A stretch of 45,673 bases of DNA from a bacterium (GTDB taxonomy: Bacteria > Patescibacteriota > Minisyncoccia > UBA6257 > 02-FULL-45-10c). Made by a program: the position numbers and the translations under genes. The notes beneath the pieces are model-generated. The model did not search any database. It saw only the letters and a program-made list of their open reading frames with translations, and was not told the DNA's origin. Within the stretch, counting starts at the first letter, position 1. Each line of letters begins with the position of its first letter. Positions 26,936 through 35,397 of this stretch are shown here, piece after piece. The DNA is taken from the NCBI GenBank assembly GCA_030700025.1, contig JAUYKI010000003.1, positions 1-45,673 of the forward strand, in the 5' to 3' direction.

Positions 26936-26965
26936 CCGCAAAATCTACTTTTATAGATTTTGCGG
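26936..26965. repeat. Perfect inverted repeat
   Basis: CCGCAAAATCTA-CTTTTA-TAGATTTTGCGG. Confidence 0.8.
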
Positions 26966-27235
26966 AGGAGAGGTAAAGAAGGCTTAATCTGAGAAAAATT
27001 AAGTGCTGGATTTTTCTCGCCAGCTTTTTAAAGAACCCATCTTAATTTTAAAATATTAAATTTACTAGTCAAGGCCCGCGGAGCTAATTTTGGAACTTGA
27101 CTTTTTCAAAAAATTTGATAAAATTTGAAGGTTTTACAAGATACACACATTGAATTAAAAAATTTATTTCTAAGAGGCTTGGCCCGTGATTTACTAAGTA
27201 GTAACAAGCCCGCCCCCCCCCTAATAATTTAGTTT

Positions 27236-28030
27236 ATGAACGACATATTTGGAGAAAATTTGACGCAAGAAGAAGTAATAATCTTTACTTATAAAGGCGA
27301 TAAATTTATAAACAGCGAAATTGAATTAAGCGGTCTAATATCTGAACTTAGAGGTATAGAAGTATTGATACGGGAATCCGTAGAATTCTATAGGAAAAAG
27401 CATCGATTATCTGATTCCGAAGTCATTTTTGATATATATGTAAGAGTAGAGGACGGCTCAGTCAAAGAGGTCATTAGAATAATTAAGAAAAACGCTACGG
27501 TGCTTACTTTATTGGGTACTTTTGTTATGCCATTTTTACAATCAGGATTTGATTTTTATTTAAATCGTCGTAAAGATACCAACTCAGAAATAGTAGAAAT
27601 TTTAGAAGGAAATAAAAAGATCAGAAAAAGTTTTGAAGACATACTTATTCCAATAACGGGTAACGATAATTCCGTGACAATCAATGCGGGAAATGTTACT
27701 TATGAAATCAATAATTCTGCTAAGGAGCAAATCATGGAAGAGTTAAAAAAACACGAAGAAGTTCTTTCCGAGAAAGAAATTATAAAAGAAGAAGACCTTT
27801 TTGGAGTTATTAGTGTTAGTAAGTTGTATGACGCTAGTCCCTTTAGTTTTCGCGTAAATGAAACTGCTAGGGATATACCATTATATTTCAGCGATATAAA
27901 TTTTAATTTAGAAGAAAAGCAGGGCTTCTTGGGAAAAGAGCTTCTCATTAGAGCAAGAGTAACTTATAAAAATGATAGGCGTATTTCTATAACGGTTTTG
28001 GGATATAAATCCGTTGCTAAGCTTTTTTAA
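27236..28030 (+). CDS. Hypothetical protein with central hydrophobic segment
   Basis: 264-aa ORF; VLTLLGTFVMPFLQSGFDFYL. Confidence 0.65.
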   Translation: MNDIFGENLTQEEVIIFTYKGDKFINSEIELSGLISELRGIEVLIRESVEFYRKKHRLSDSEVIFDIYVRVEDGSVKEVIRIIKKNATVLTLLGTFVMPFLQSGFDFYLNRRKDTNSEIVEILEGNKKIRKSFEDILIPITGNDNSVTINAGNVTYEINNSAKEQIMEELKKHEEVLSEKEIIKEEDLFGVISVSKLYDASPFSFRVNETARDIPLYFSDINFNLEEKQGFLGKELLIRARVTYKNDRRISITVLGYKSVAKLF

Positions 28031-28040
28031 AAGTAAACCC

Positions 28041-28262
28041 ATGAAAATCTTCATAAAAAATAAAAACTACTCCTTGTCAGAAATTATTGATATTTGCGAT
28101 AAACATGGCTTGACTACGGTTGATTGCTTGAAAGATGAAAATATGATTAGTGTTGAAGAATGGGATGACAAAGAAAAATGTTTGGGTGGTGAGTGCTTGT
28201 TTGAATTTATGAGAATCAAGGAAGATCTTTTCAAATTAACTTGGCTGGAAACCAAAAAATAA
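28041..28262 (+). CDS. Small hypothetical protein
   Basis: MKIFIKNKNYSLSEIIDICDKHGLTTVDCLKDENMISVEEWDDKEKC...; follows the 27236 gene closely. Confidence 0.55.
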   Translation: MKIFIKNKNYSLSEIIDICDKHGLTTVDCLKDENMISVEEWDDKEKCLGGECLFEFMRIKEDLFKLTWLETKK

Positions 28263-28277
28263 CCTTATAAAACTTTT

Positions 28278-28300
28278 CCTAATTTTTCTCGCCGGGCTAG
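28278..28300 (+). repeat. Direct repeat, left copy
   Basis: CCTAATTTTTCTCGCCGGGCTAG; 21/23 identical to 31523-31545. Confidence 0.7.
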
Positions 28301-28359
28301 TGGCAGGGCTGGGATTTTGGTTATGAAATGCATGAAGCGCAATTAAGTTACAGATTACA

Positions 28360-28393
28360 AACATTCTCACATTCTGCAGAATGTGAGAATGTT
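28360..28393. repeat. 34-bp perfect palindrome, copy B
   Basis: AACATTCTCACATTCTGCAGAATGTGAGAATGTT. Confidence 0.9.
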
Positions 28394-28486
28394 GTTTAGC
28401 GAAAAAAGACGGACTCGAAATCCGAAAGAGGGGATAAATCAATGGCCATTGAGGTTAGACATCGTAAACTTAGATAAGTTAGACAC

Positions 28487-28540
28487 CCTTCGTCAAGTAA
28501 CTTTATATCACTTGACGAAGGTCAAGTGATAAGTTAATAT
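28487..28540 (+). promoter_or_regulatory. Promoter with overlapping palindromic operator for the HTH-Doc operon
   Basis: CCTTCGTCAAGT-N11-ACTTGACGAAGG (28487-28521) overlapping ATCACTTGAC-GAAG-GTCAAGTGAT (28507-28530); -35 TTGACG (28513-28518), -10 TAATAT (28535-28540). Confidence 0.8.
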
Positions 28541-28546
28541 TGAAGC

Positions 28547-28831
28547 ATGATAGACAAGACAAATGCCAATATCAACGGCAATAAAGATTTTATCTCAACC
28601 GTTGAGCTGGCTCAGATTTTAGGCATCAGCCGGCAAGCGGTGGCTGAAAAAATTAAATCCGGAAAGATAAAGGCCCAAAAATCCGGCCGGGTTTATGTTA
28701 TCCAAAAAAAAGACATTCCGGAAATTTTAGGGGAGACCTTAACCGAAGAGAATAAGCATGAGATTGAAAAATCAGTTCAAAAAACCGTTAAAGAATATAG
28801 CCGCGCTTTAGAACTTTTGGGCAAAGAATAA
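28547..28831 (+). CDS. HTH (excisionase/MerR-like) DNA-binding protein, putative antitoxin
   Basis: DFISTVELAQILGISRQAVAEKIKSGKIKAQKSGRVYVIQKKDIPEIL. Confidence 0.8.
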   Translation: MIDKTNANINGNKDFISTVELAQILGISRQAVAEKIKSGKIKAQKSGRVYVIQKKDIPEILGETLTEENKHEIEKSVQKTVKEYSRALELLGKE

Positions 28832-29250
28832 TGAAAACAATTGGCTTAGCTGAAGTAGAATATGTGGCGCATTCGCTTGCTAAAGAATGGATGGAATGGA
28901 ATGAGCCCATTCCGGATTTTAAAACCAGATTTCCAAGAATACTGGAAAGCTGTTTAGTAACCCCATTTAATCAATTTGGCGGCAGAGACGCGTATCACGG
29001 CCTGGTAGAAAAGGCCGCAATTTTATTTTATCTGATGGTTAAAAATCACCCTTTTCAAAACGGCAATAAAAGAATTGCCGTGGCTACGCTTTTTTATTTT
29101 TTATATAAAAATAAAAAATGGATGCGCTTGGACAACCAGGAGCTTTATAACTTTGTCGTCTGGGTGGCGGAAAGCAATGCCAAAGTAAAAGACGCGACCG
29201 CGCAGGCAATTCAGAAATTTATCAAAACTTACATCGAGGATTTGAAATAA
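28831..29250 (+). CDS. Fic/Doc family toxin-like protein
   Basis: NHPFQNGNKRIAVATLFYFLYKNKKWMRL (HxFxNGNKR); start overlaps upstream stop (TAATG). Confidence 0.87.
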   Translation: MKTIGLAEVEYVAHSLAKEWMEWNEPIPDFKTRFPRILESCLVTPFNQFGGRDAYHGLVEKAAILFYLMVKNHPFQNGNKRIAVATLFYFLYKNKKWMRLDNQELYNFVVWVAESNAKVKDATAQAIQKFIKTYIEDLK

Positions 29251-29252
29251 AA

Positions 29253-30770
29253 ATGATTACTTTATCAAAAACTGATTATATTCTTTTTCGGGAATGCCCT
29301 AAGAATGTTTGGTATAAAATTCACCAGCCGGATATTTATTACAAAAGCGAGTTATCTGATTTTGAAAAACATATTATTGAAACGGGTAATGAAGTGGAGT
29401 TGGTGGCTCGCCAGATTTTTCCCGATGCTGTATTGATTGAGGGCCGGCACGAAGCGGCGCAAAAATTAACGCAGGAATATATCGCGAAAAAACAGCCGGT
29501 ATTATTCCAGCCCATTTTCTTAAAAGATAATTTTCTTGCCGCCGTTGACGTTTTAAAATTTAACCAAGAAACCGGCAGTTACAATATTTACGAAATTAAG
29601 GCCTCAAATGATATTGATAAGAAGCGGCATTTTTATGACTTGGCATTTCAGGTTAATTTACTTCGGAAATGCGGGGTAAAAGTTGGTGTGATAAATTTGA
29701 TGCATCTTGATTCGGATTATGTCCGTTCCGGCGAACTGGATATATTCAAGCTTTTTAAAAGCGATGATATTACCAAAGAGATTAATGGGCTTTGCGGAGA
29801 GGTCGCTATTGAGATGGATAAGGCGTTAGATTATCTTTCCCAAGAAGCCGAGCCGAAAGGTTCCTGTTGCTGTATTTATAAAGGACGATCTAATCATTGT
29901 TCTACTTTTAATCATTCTAATCCTCATGTTCCAGCGTATAGCGTTCATGATATTACCCGAATCGGCCTAAGTAAGAAAAAATTAACGGAATTAGCGGATA
30001 GCGGAAATTTTCATATTCATCAGGTTCCGGAAGATATGGAGCTATCTGTTCCTCAAAGAAATCAGATTGATTCCCATACTTTTGATAAGGTCATTATAAA
30101 TAAAGGAAAAATAGCGGAGGAGCTGGAAAATTTAGTTTACCCAGTTTATTTTATTGATTATGAAACTTTTCCGTCTGCTATCCCGATGTTTGATGGATTT
30201 TCCCCATATCAGCAAATTCCATTTCAATATTCGCTTTATGTTTTGGAATCTCCCTCCTTCGCCAAGGCTTCGGAGGGCAAGCCGGCCGAGCTGAAGCATT
30301 TTGAATTTTTACACGCCGAAAACAGCGACCCGAGCCGGGCCTTCGCGGAATCTATAAAAAATCATCTTGGAAATATCGGAAGCATTATCGTGTGGAGCAA
30401 GAAATTTGAATGCTCCATAAATAAGCAGATAGCGGAGCGATTGCCGGAGTTTAAAGATTTTATTGATTCCATAAATAACCGGACTTATGATTTAATGGAT
30501 GTTTTTACAAAACAATACTATGTTCACAAGGATTTTAGGGGAAGCGCTTCCATTAAAAAAGTATTGCCAGTATTAGCGCCGGAGTTATTATATAAAGGGC
30601 TGGCTATCCAGGAGGGCGGAACCGCCGCTTCCAGCTGGATTAAATTAATCGGCAATGAAATTTCACCAGAAGAAAAGAGTAAGTTAAAAGGTGATATGCT
30701 TGAATATTGTAAATTGGACACATTCGCAATGGTTCGAATTTTGGAGGAATTAGAAAAAGTGATAAGTTAA
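29253..30770 (+). CDS. DUF2779-like protein (putative nuclease)
   Basis: MITLSKTDYILFRECPKNVWYKIHQP; AAVDVLKFNQETGSYNIYEIKAS (D..ExK); YPVYFIDYETFPSAIPMFDGFSPYQQIPFQYSLYVL; EYCKLDTFAMVRIL. Confidence 0.82.
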   Translation: MITLSKTDYILFRECPKNVWYKIHQPDIYYKSELSDFEKHIIETGNEVELVARQIFPDAVLIEGRHEAAQKLTQEYIAKKQPVLFQPIFLKDNFLAAVDVLKFNQETGSYNIYEIKASNDIDKKRHFYDLAFQVNLLRKCGVKVGVINLMHLDSDYVRSGELDIFKLFKSDDITKEINGLCGEVAIEMDKALDYLSQEAEPKGSCCCIYKGRSNHCSTFNHSNPHVPAYSVHDITRIGLSKKKLTELADSGNFHIHQVPEDMELSVPQRNQIDSHTFDKVIINKGKIAEELENLVYPVYFIDYETFPSAIPMFDGFSPYQQIPFQYSLYVLESPSFAKASEGKPAELKHFEFLHAENSDPSRAFAESIKNHLGNIGSIIVWSKKFECSINKQIAERLPEFKDFIDSINNRTYDLMDVFTKQYYVHKDFRGSASIKKVLPVLAPELLYKGLAIQEGGTAASSWIKLIGNEISPEEKSKLKGDMLEYCKLDTFAMVRILEELEKVIS

Positions 30771-30774
30771 CTTT

Positions 30775-31488
30775 ATGGACAAATTTATCTTCTTAGACAC
30801 CGAAACTACCGGCAACGACTTATTAAATGATCGTTTGTGCCAGGTTTGCTATAAAACTTCCGATGGAATTTATAGCGGGTTTTTTAAGCCGCCGATTCCG
30901 GTATCCATAAAAGCGATGAGCATTACCAATATCACTAACAAAATGCTTGAAGATAAGGAAGCATTTAAAGACAGCGCTATGAAAAGAGATCTTGAGGTTC
31001 GACTGGCCGATGGGATATTGGTGGCGCATAACGCGAAGTTTGACTGCGCAATGCTGGAGGCCGAAGGAATGTCGGTTCCCCGGCGTATCTGTACCTTCCG
31101 GGTCGCGAGGCATTTGGATCCGGAAAATAAGATTCCGGAATATAATTTGTCTTACCTGCGTTATTATCTGGATTTGGAAGTGGAAGGCGCTTACGCTCAT
31201 GAAGCGGAGGGGGATGTAAAAGTGCTTTACGCGCTTTTTAACCGCTTGCTGGCAAAAATGATAAAGGAAGGATTAACTGAAGAAAAGGCGATTGCGGAAA
31301 TGCTGGATGTTTCCAGCCGGCCATCGCTATTTAAATTATTCAACTTTGGAAAATATAAAGATAAAAAAATTGAAGAAGTGGCCAAGACCGATAGGGGTTA
31401 CCTGGAATGGATGCTTAGCAAAAAGATAGAAGAAGGCAGTCAGGATGAAGATTGGATTCACACTCTAGAATATTATTTGAAGAATTGA
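30775..31488 (+). CDS. DnaQ-like DEDD 3'-5' exonuclease with C-terminal DUF3820-like module
   Basis: FIFLDTETTGNDLLNDRLCQV; LVAHNAKFDCAMLE; YAHEAEGDVKVLYALF; FNFGKYKDKKIEEVAKTDRGYLEWML. Confidence 0.85.
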   Translation: MDKFIFLDTETTGNDLLNDRLCQVCYKTSDGIYSGFFKPPIPVSIKAMSITNITNKMLEDKEAFKDSAMKRDLEVRLADGILVAHNAKFDCAMLEAEGMSVPRRICTFRVARHLDPENKIPEYNLSYLRYYLDLEVEGAYAHEAEGDVKVLYALFNRLLAKMIKEGLTEEKAIAEMLDVSSRPSLFKLFNFGKYKDKKIEEVAKTDRGYLEWMLSKKIEEGSQDEDWIHTLEYYLKN

Positions 31489-31522
31489 TCTTTTTGTCTA
31501 AAGCAAAATTTAGGAAAACCCT

Positions 31523-31545
31523 CCTAATTTTTCTTGTCGGGCTAG
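31523..31545 (+). repeat. Direct repeat, right copy
   Basis: CCTAATTTTTCTTGTCGGGCTAG. Confidence 0.7.
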
Positions 31546-31635
31546 CAGTTAAAATTTTTTCAGCGCGCCATCAACGTCTGTTATTCAGAGCTTAATTAAA
31601 AAAGCTGTAAAGATTTGCGTCTTAGAACAAGATTT

Positions 31636-32349
31636 TTATTCTTCTTGCAGGATTTTATCTATAACTGACTTAATTGAAGAATAAGGCAGAGTTCCGGGGA
31701 TTACTGTTTTTTTGCCATCTTTAGAAATTATTATACTGAAGGGCGTTCCTCGTCCGCCGGATTCCACGGCGCTATTGTAGTCGTCGGCTATTTTTTGCTC
31801 GTGCCTGCCGCTATCAAGGCATTCTTGGAAAGAGCCGCGGTCTAATCCTACGTATTCCGCGATTTCGGGCAAAAGAGCCATATCTAAACCGTTATTAGAA
31901 GGCGTAATTTTAAATATCCGGTCAATATAATTCCAAAAAGCATCGTTCCCTCCTAATTCAGCCGCACATTCGGTGGCTTCGGCTTGTTTTGGAGCTTTTG
32001 GATGAAGTTGCGGCAATGGGAAGTGGCGATAAACCCAAGCCACTTGGCCGCCGTATTCTTCAACTACCTGGTGCATGGTGAGGTGGAAATTTTTGCAAAA
32101 AGGGCATTCAGTATCGGAATACTCCACTATTTTTATCGGGGCGGAGAGATTGCCAAGAATATGGTCTTCAGAAGATATCGGTTTAAGATATTCTTCCTTG
32201 GGAACCGATGGGTCGTTTTTTAAAACAGAATCGCTTACTTTTGCCGTTTGTGGATCGCTACTCAAATTTCCGGAATATATCATGGCCCCCGCTATGATAA
32301 TGCCCGCTAAAACAATCGCGCCGGGAATATATAATTTATTAGTATTCAT
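31636..32349 (-). CDS. DsbA-family thioredoxin-like protein
   Basis: IKIVEYSDTECPFCKNFHLTMHQVVEEYGGQVAWVYRHFPL; N-terminal membrane anchor. Confidence 0.88.
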   Translation of the reverse strand: MNTNKLYIPGAIVLAGIIIAGAMIYSGNLSSDPQTAKVSDSVLKNDPSVPKEEYLKPISSEDHILGNLSAPIKIVEYSDTECPFCKNFHLTMHQVVEEYGGQVAWVYRHFPLPQLHPKAPKQAEATECAAELGGNDAFWNYIDRIFKITPSNNGLDMALLPEIAEYVGLDRGSFQECLDSGRHEQKIADDYNSAVESGGRGTPFSIIISKDGKKTVIPGTLPYSSIKSVIDKILQEE

Positions 32350-32409
32350 TATAGGGTTAGTTTAACATAACTTTTGTTCTTTTGGCAATTTTATATTACA
32401 CTTTTATCT

Positions 32410-34680
32410 ATGAACTCGTTAAGAGTTGAAAAGGCTCTTTATTGGATGGTGCGGGTCGGGGCTTATATTTTGCCGTTTACCCTTTTAATAATTTCCCACA
32501 GTTTATTTTTTCCTTTTATTAGTGGAAAAAATTTCGCATTCCGCATTATTGTAGAGATAATCACTGCTGGCTGGCTAGGGCTTTTGATAATTAATTTCAA
32601 AAAGTACTGGCCTCGCCGGAGTTTGGTCGGCGTAGCGCTGGTAATTTTTTTTGGAGCCGCCTTTTTGTCGGCGATTTTTGGCGTTGATTTTAAGAATAGT
32701 TTTTGGTCTAACTTTGAACGGATGGAGGGGGTGATCACGTATTTGCATCTCCTCGCGCTATTTTTTATTTTAACCGGAACTTTTCACACGCGCCGCGAAT
32801 GGTTTGGCATTTTTGGCGTTTCCATCGCTGCCAGTTTCCTGGTTGCTTTTTACGGGCTGCTGGAATATTCCGGAGTAATTTCTTCATTCGGTGATAGCCC
32901 CCGGATTATTTCAACCTTCGGCAACCCGCTTTACGTCGCCGCCTATCTCTCTTTTCATATTTTTCTAATTGCCTTTTTATGGTTTTATATTAAATCTGCC
33001 ATTTTAAAATGGATATTAGCCGCTGTTCTTTTATTGGAAATTCCCATTTTTTTTCTTACTGGTTCCCGCGGCGCGTTTGTGGGTATGCTGGCTGGCGCGG
33101 CAATTATTTTGCTTTTTTGGATTTTTACCGCCAAGAGTTTAAAAACCCGAGTAATTTTAGGCAGTATTGCCGTTTTTTTAATAGCCGTGCCGATTTTATT
33201 GAATGTTTTTCAAGATTTTTCTTTTATAAGAAATCAAGAAGTGCTTTCTCGGCTTTCCCATATTACGCTGGAAGCCGGAAAAACTCGCTTTACTCTTTGG
33301 GGCATGGCCTGGGAAGCGTTTAAAGAACGTCCCATTTTAGGCTGGGGCGCGGGCAATTTTGATGTTCCATTCGCGAAATATTACGACCCGCGGATGTATG
33401 GCCAGGAGCCGTGGTATGATCGAACTCATAATATGCCACTAGAATGGCTGGTTTCCGGCGGCTTAGTCGGATTTTTGGCTTATGTTATTCTTTTGGGCTC
33501 AATCGCGCCGGCGCTCGCGCAGGGAGTAAAAAGAAATATTTTACAAAAACCGTCAACTTTTATTTTTATCGGGATGTTTGCCGCTTATTTGATCCAGCTG
33601 TTGTTAGTTTTTGATACTTTGCCGACTTATTTAACATTCATATTAATGCTCGGTTTTTTGCACGCGGTAAGTTCCGGCAGTAATGATGAATGGGCAAGGA
33701 AAAATACTCTGGTTTCTCCGCCGACTGCCGCTAATGCGCTGATCTCGTCTTTCAGATTAACCGGCATAATCGGCGGGTTTTTGGCGGTTTTTTTGCTGGT
33801 CGCGTTTGTTAATATCCGTCCGCTTACAGCAAACCGCGCTTTAATGAAAGCGCTGATAGTGTTCGGGGAAGGGAATCTGGAAGAAACCCTCGGCTCTTTT
33901 GAAAAAGCGCTGAGGTTGTCGCGCGGGACAATAGGAACAACTGAAATTAGAGAACACCTTGCTTTTAATTCCAGCAAGCTGTTTTCTTACCCCGATGTCT
34001 TGAGAAGTCCCAACGGGGAAGCGCTTTATTCGCTTACCAGAGACGAGTTGGAAAAACAAGTTGCTGAAAATTCTTCCCAATATCCAAAAATTAAACATAA
34101 TATCTTGCTTGCCCAGCTTTATCATCAAAAAGCCATTTCGTATGGTGATGGAACCGCGCTCCAAAAATCCTTTGAAAATTACGAAAAAGTGATATTGGAT
34201 GCCGCGCCGAATTATGTCAGTGTTTATCCGATTTACGCCAATTTACTGGCGCAAACAGGAAATATTAACGGAGCTATAATGCTGACTAAAAAAGCGTCGG
34301 AAATTTTGAAATCCGCCGACAGATATGATGCGCGCACTTTTTATTCCTTGTCCTTATTTTATACCGCGGTCAAGCGCTATGACGAGGCGTATAGCGTGTT
34401 GGCGGAAATTAGCGCGAAATACAGCGGCGCAGAACAAAATCTTGACCCGGAAATGATGAATAATATTGTTGAAACAACGGGCAGGCACGGCCAAGACGCG
34501 GTTCCATTTCTTAAAAAAATCCATGAGCTTGATGAAAAACTAGTTTCGGTTCCGCTTATACTCGCGCAAATACACGCCACTCTTGGAGAAAAAGAACTAG
34601 CGCGATTTTACGCCTTAGAGGCATTAAGCAAGGACCCCACTATCCGGCAAAAAGTGGACGAGTTTTTAAAAGCTCTTTAA
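32410..34680 (+). CDS. O-antigen ligase/polymerase-like membrane protein with C-terminal TPR-like region
   Basis: Many TM segments, GSRGAFVGMLAG, LGWGAGNFDVPFAKYYDPRMY...DRTHNMPLEWLVSGG; start could alternatively be 32374. Confidence 0.75.
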   Translation: MNSLRVEKALYWMVRVGAYILPFTLLIISHSLFFPFISGKNFAFRIIVEIITAGWLGLLIINFKKYWPRRSLVGVALVIFFGAAFLSAIFGVDFKNSFWSNFERMEGVITYLHLLALFFILTGTFHTRREWFGIFGVSIAASFLVAFYGLLEYSGVISSFGDSPRIISTFGNPLYVAAYLSFHIFLIAFLWFYIKSAILKWILAAVLLLEIPIFFLTGSRGAFVGMLAGAAIILLFWIFTAKSLKTRVILGSIAVFLIAVPILLNVFQDFSFIRNQEVLSRLSHITLEAGKTRFTLWGMAWEAFKERPILGWGAGNFDVPFAKYYDPRMYGQEPWYDRTHNMPLEWLVSGGLVGFLAYVILLGSIAPALAQGVKRNILQKPSTFIFIGMFAAYLIQLLLVFDTLPTYLTFILMLGFLHAVSSGSNDEWARKNTLVSPPTAANALISSFRLTGIIGGFLAVFLLVAFVNIRPLTANRALMKALIVFGEGNLEETLGSFEKALRLSRGTIGTTEIREHLAFNSSKLFSYPDVLRSPNGEALYSLTRDELEKQVAENSSQYPKIKHNILLAQLYHQKAISYGDGTALQKSFENYEKVILDAAPNYVSVYPIYANLLAQTGNINGAIMLTKKASEILKSADRYDARTFYSLSLFYTAVKRYDEAYSVLAEISAKYSGAEQNLDPEMMNNIVETTGRHGQDAVPFLKKIHELDEKLVSVPLILAQIHATLGEKELARFYALEALSKDPTIRQKVDEFLKAL

Positions 34681-34681
34681 T

Positions 34682-35389
34682 ATGTTATTATTAAAATCTA
34701 TGGAGGAATTAAAAAATAAGTTGAAAGAAAAGACGGCGAATTTAACGTTTCGCGTTAGGGGTATTTACGCGAGCTTAGGCGGAAAATCAGCGCCGCTTTA
34801 CCAAAAAGCTCTCGCTAATAAGAAAAAGATTTTAATCGGCTTTATAGCGGCAATGGTGTTGGCGGGCATTGGGGCGTCTTCTTTTTATCTTTTAAAATGG
34901 TGGAAGTATAGAAACGAAAGTCCAACCTTTTCGGCCATTAGAAAAGGAGAGCTCGCGGCAACCGGCGCGGTCGGCTCAAAAGTGATAATGGGCGATTTAG
35001 AAATTACTCTCCTTGATACCATGGAAGGAACTTATCATCCTTTGGAAGTGGATGAAAACTTTAAAAGAGTTCCTCCGCGGGGATATTTTGGAGCTCAAGT
35101 TATGATTTTTAATACCGCCTACAATGAAAAAGAATTTCTTCTTTTCGGCCTAACTGATGATCTTGGAAATCAGTATGAACGAGACAAGGAAATAGATTTT
35201 TATGTTGACGGCGCAAGGGACTTCGGCCCGGCGCGGGAAATTTATCCTCGGACTATCAGAGGAGGCGACATCGGAAGTGAAAAAGTTTATCTTCTGTTTC
35301 CGGCCATTGATCCGGGCGCCAAGAAACTTCAGCTTATAGTGATGAGCGAAACACAGAACAAGAAAGCTGTTTTTGATATTGAAAGATAA
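34682..35389 (+). CDS. Membrane-anchored hypothetical protein, possibly DUF4352-like extracellular domain
   Basis: Single TM ILIGFIAAMVLAGIGASSFYLL, extracytoplasmic beta-rich region. Confidence 0.55.
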   Translation: MLLLKSMEELKNKLKEKTANLTFRVRGIYASLGGKSAPLYQKALANKKKILIGFIAAMVLAGIGASSFYLLKWWKYRNESPTFSAIRKGELAATGAVGSKVIMGDLEITLLDTMEGTYHPLEVDENFKRVPPRGYFGAQVMIFNTAYNEKEFLLFGLTDDLGNQYERDKEIDFYVDGARDFGPAREIYPRTIRGGDIGSEKVYLLFPAIDPGAKKLQLIVMSETQNKKAVFDIER

Positions 35390-35397
35390 TTACGTTA

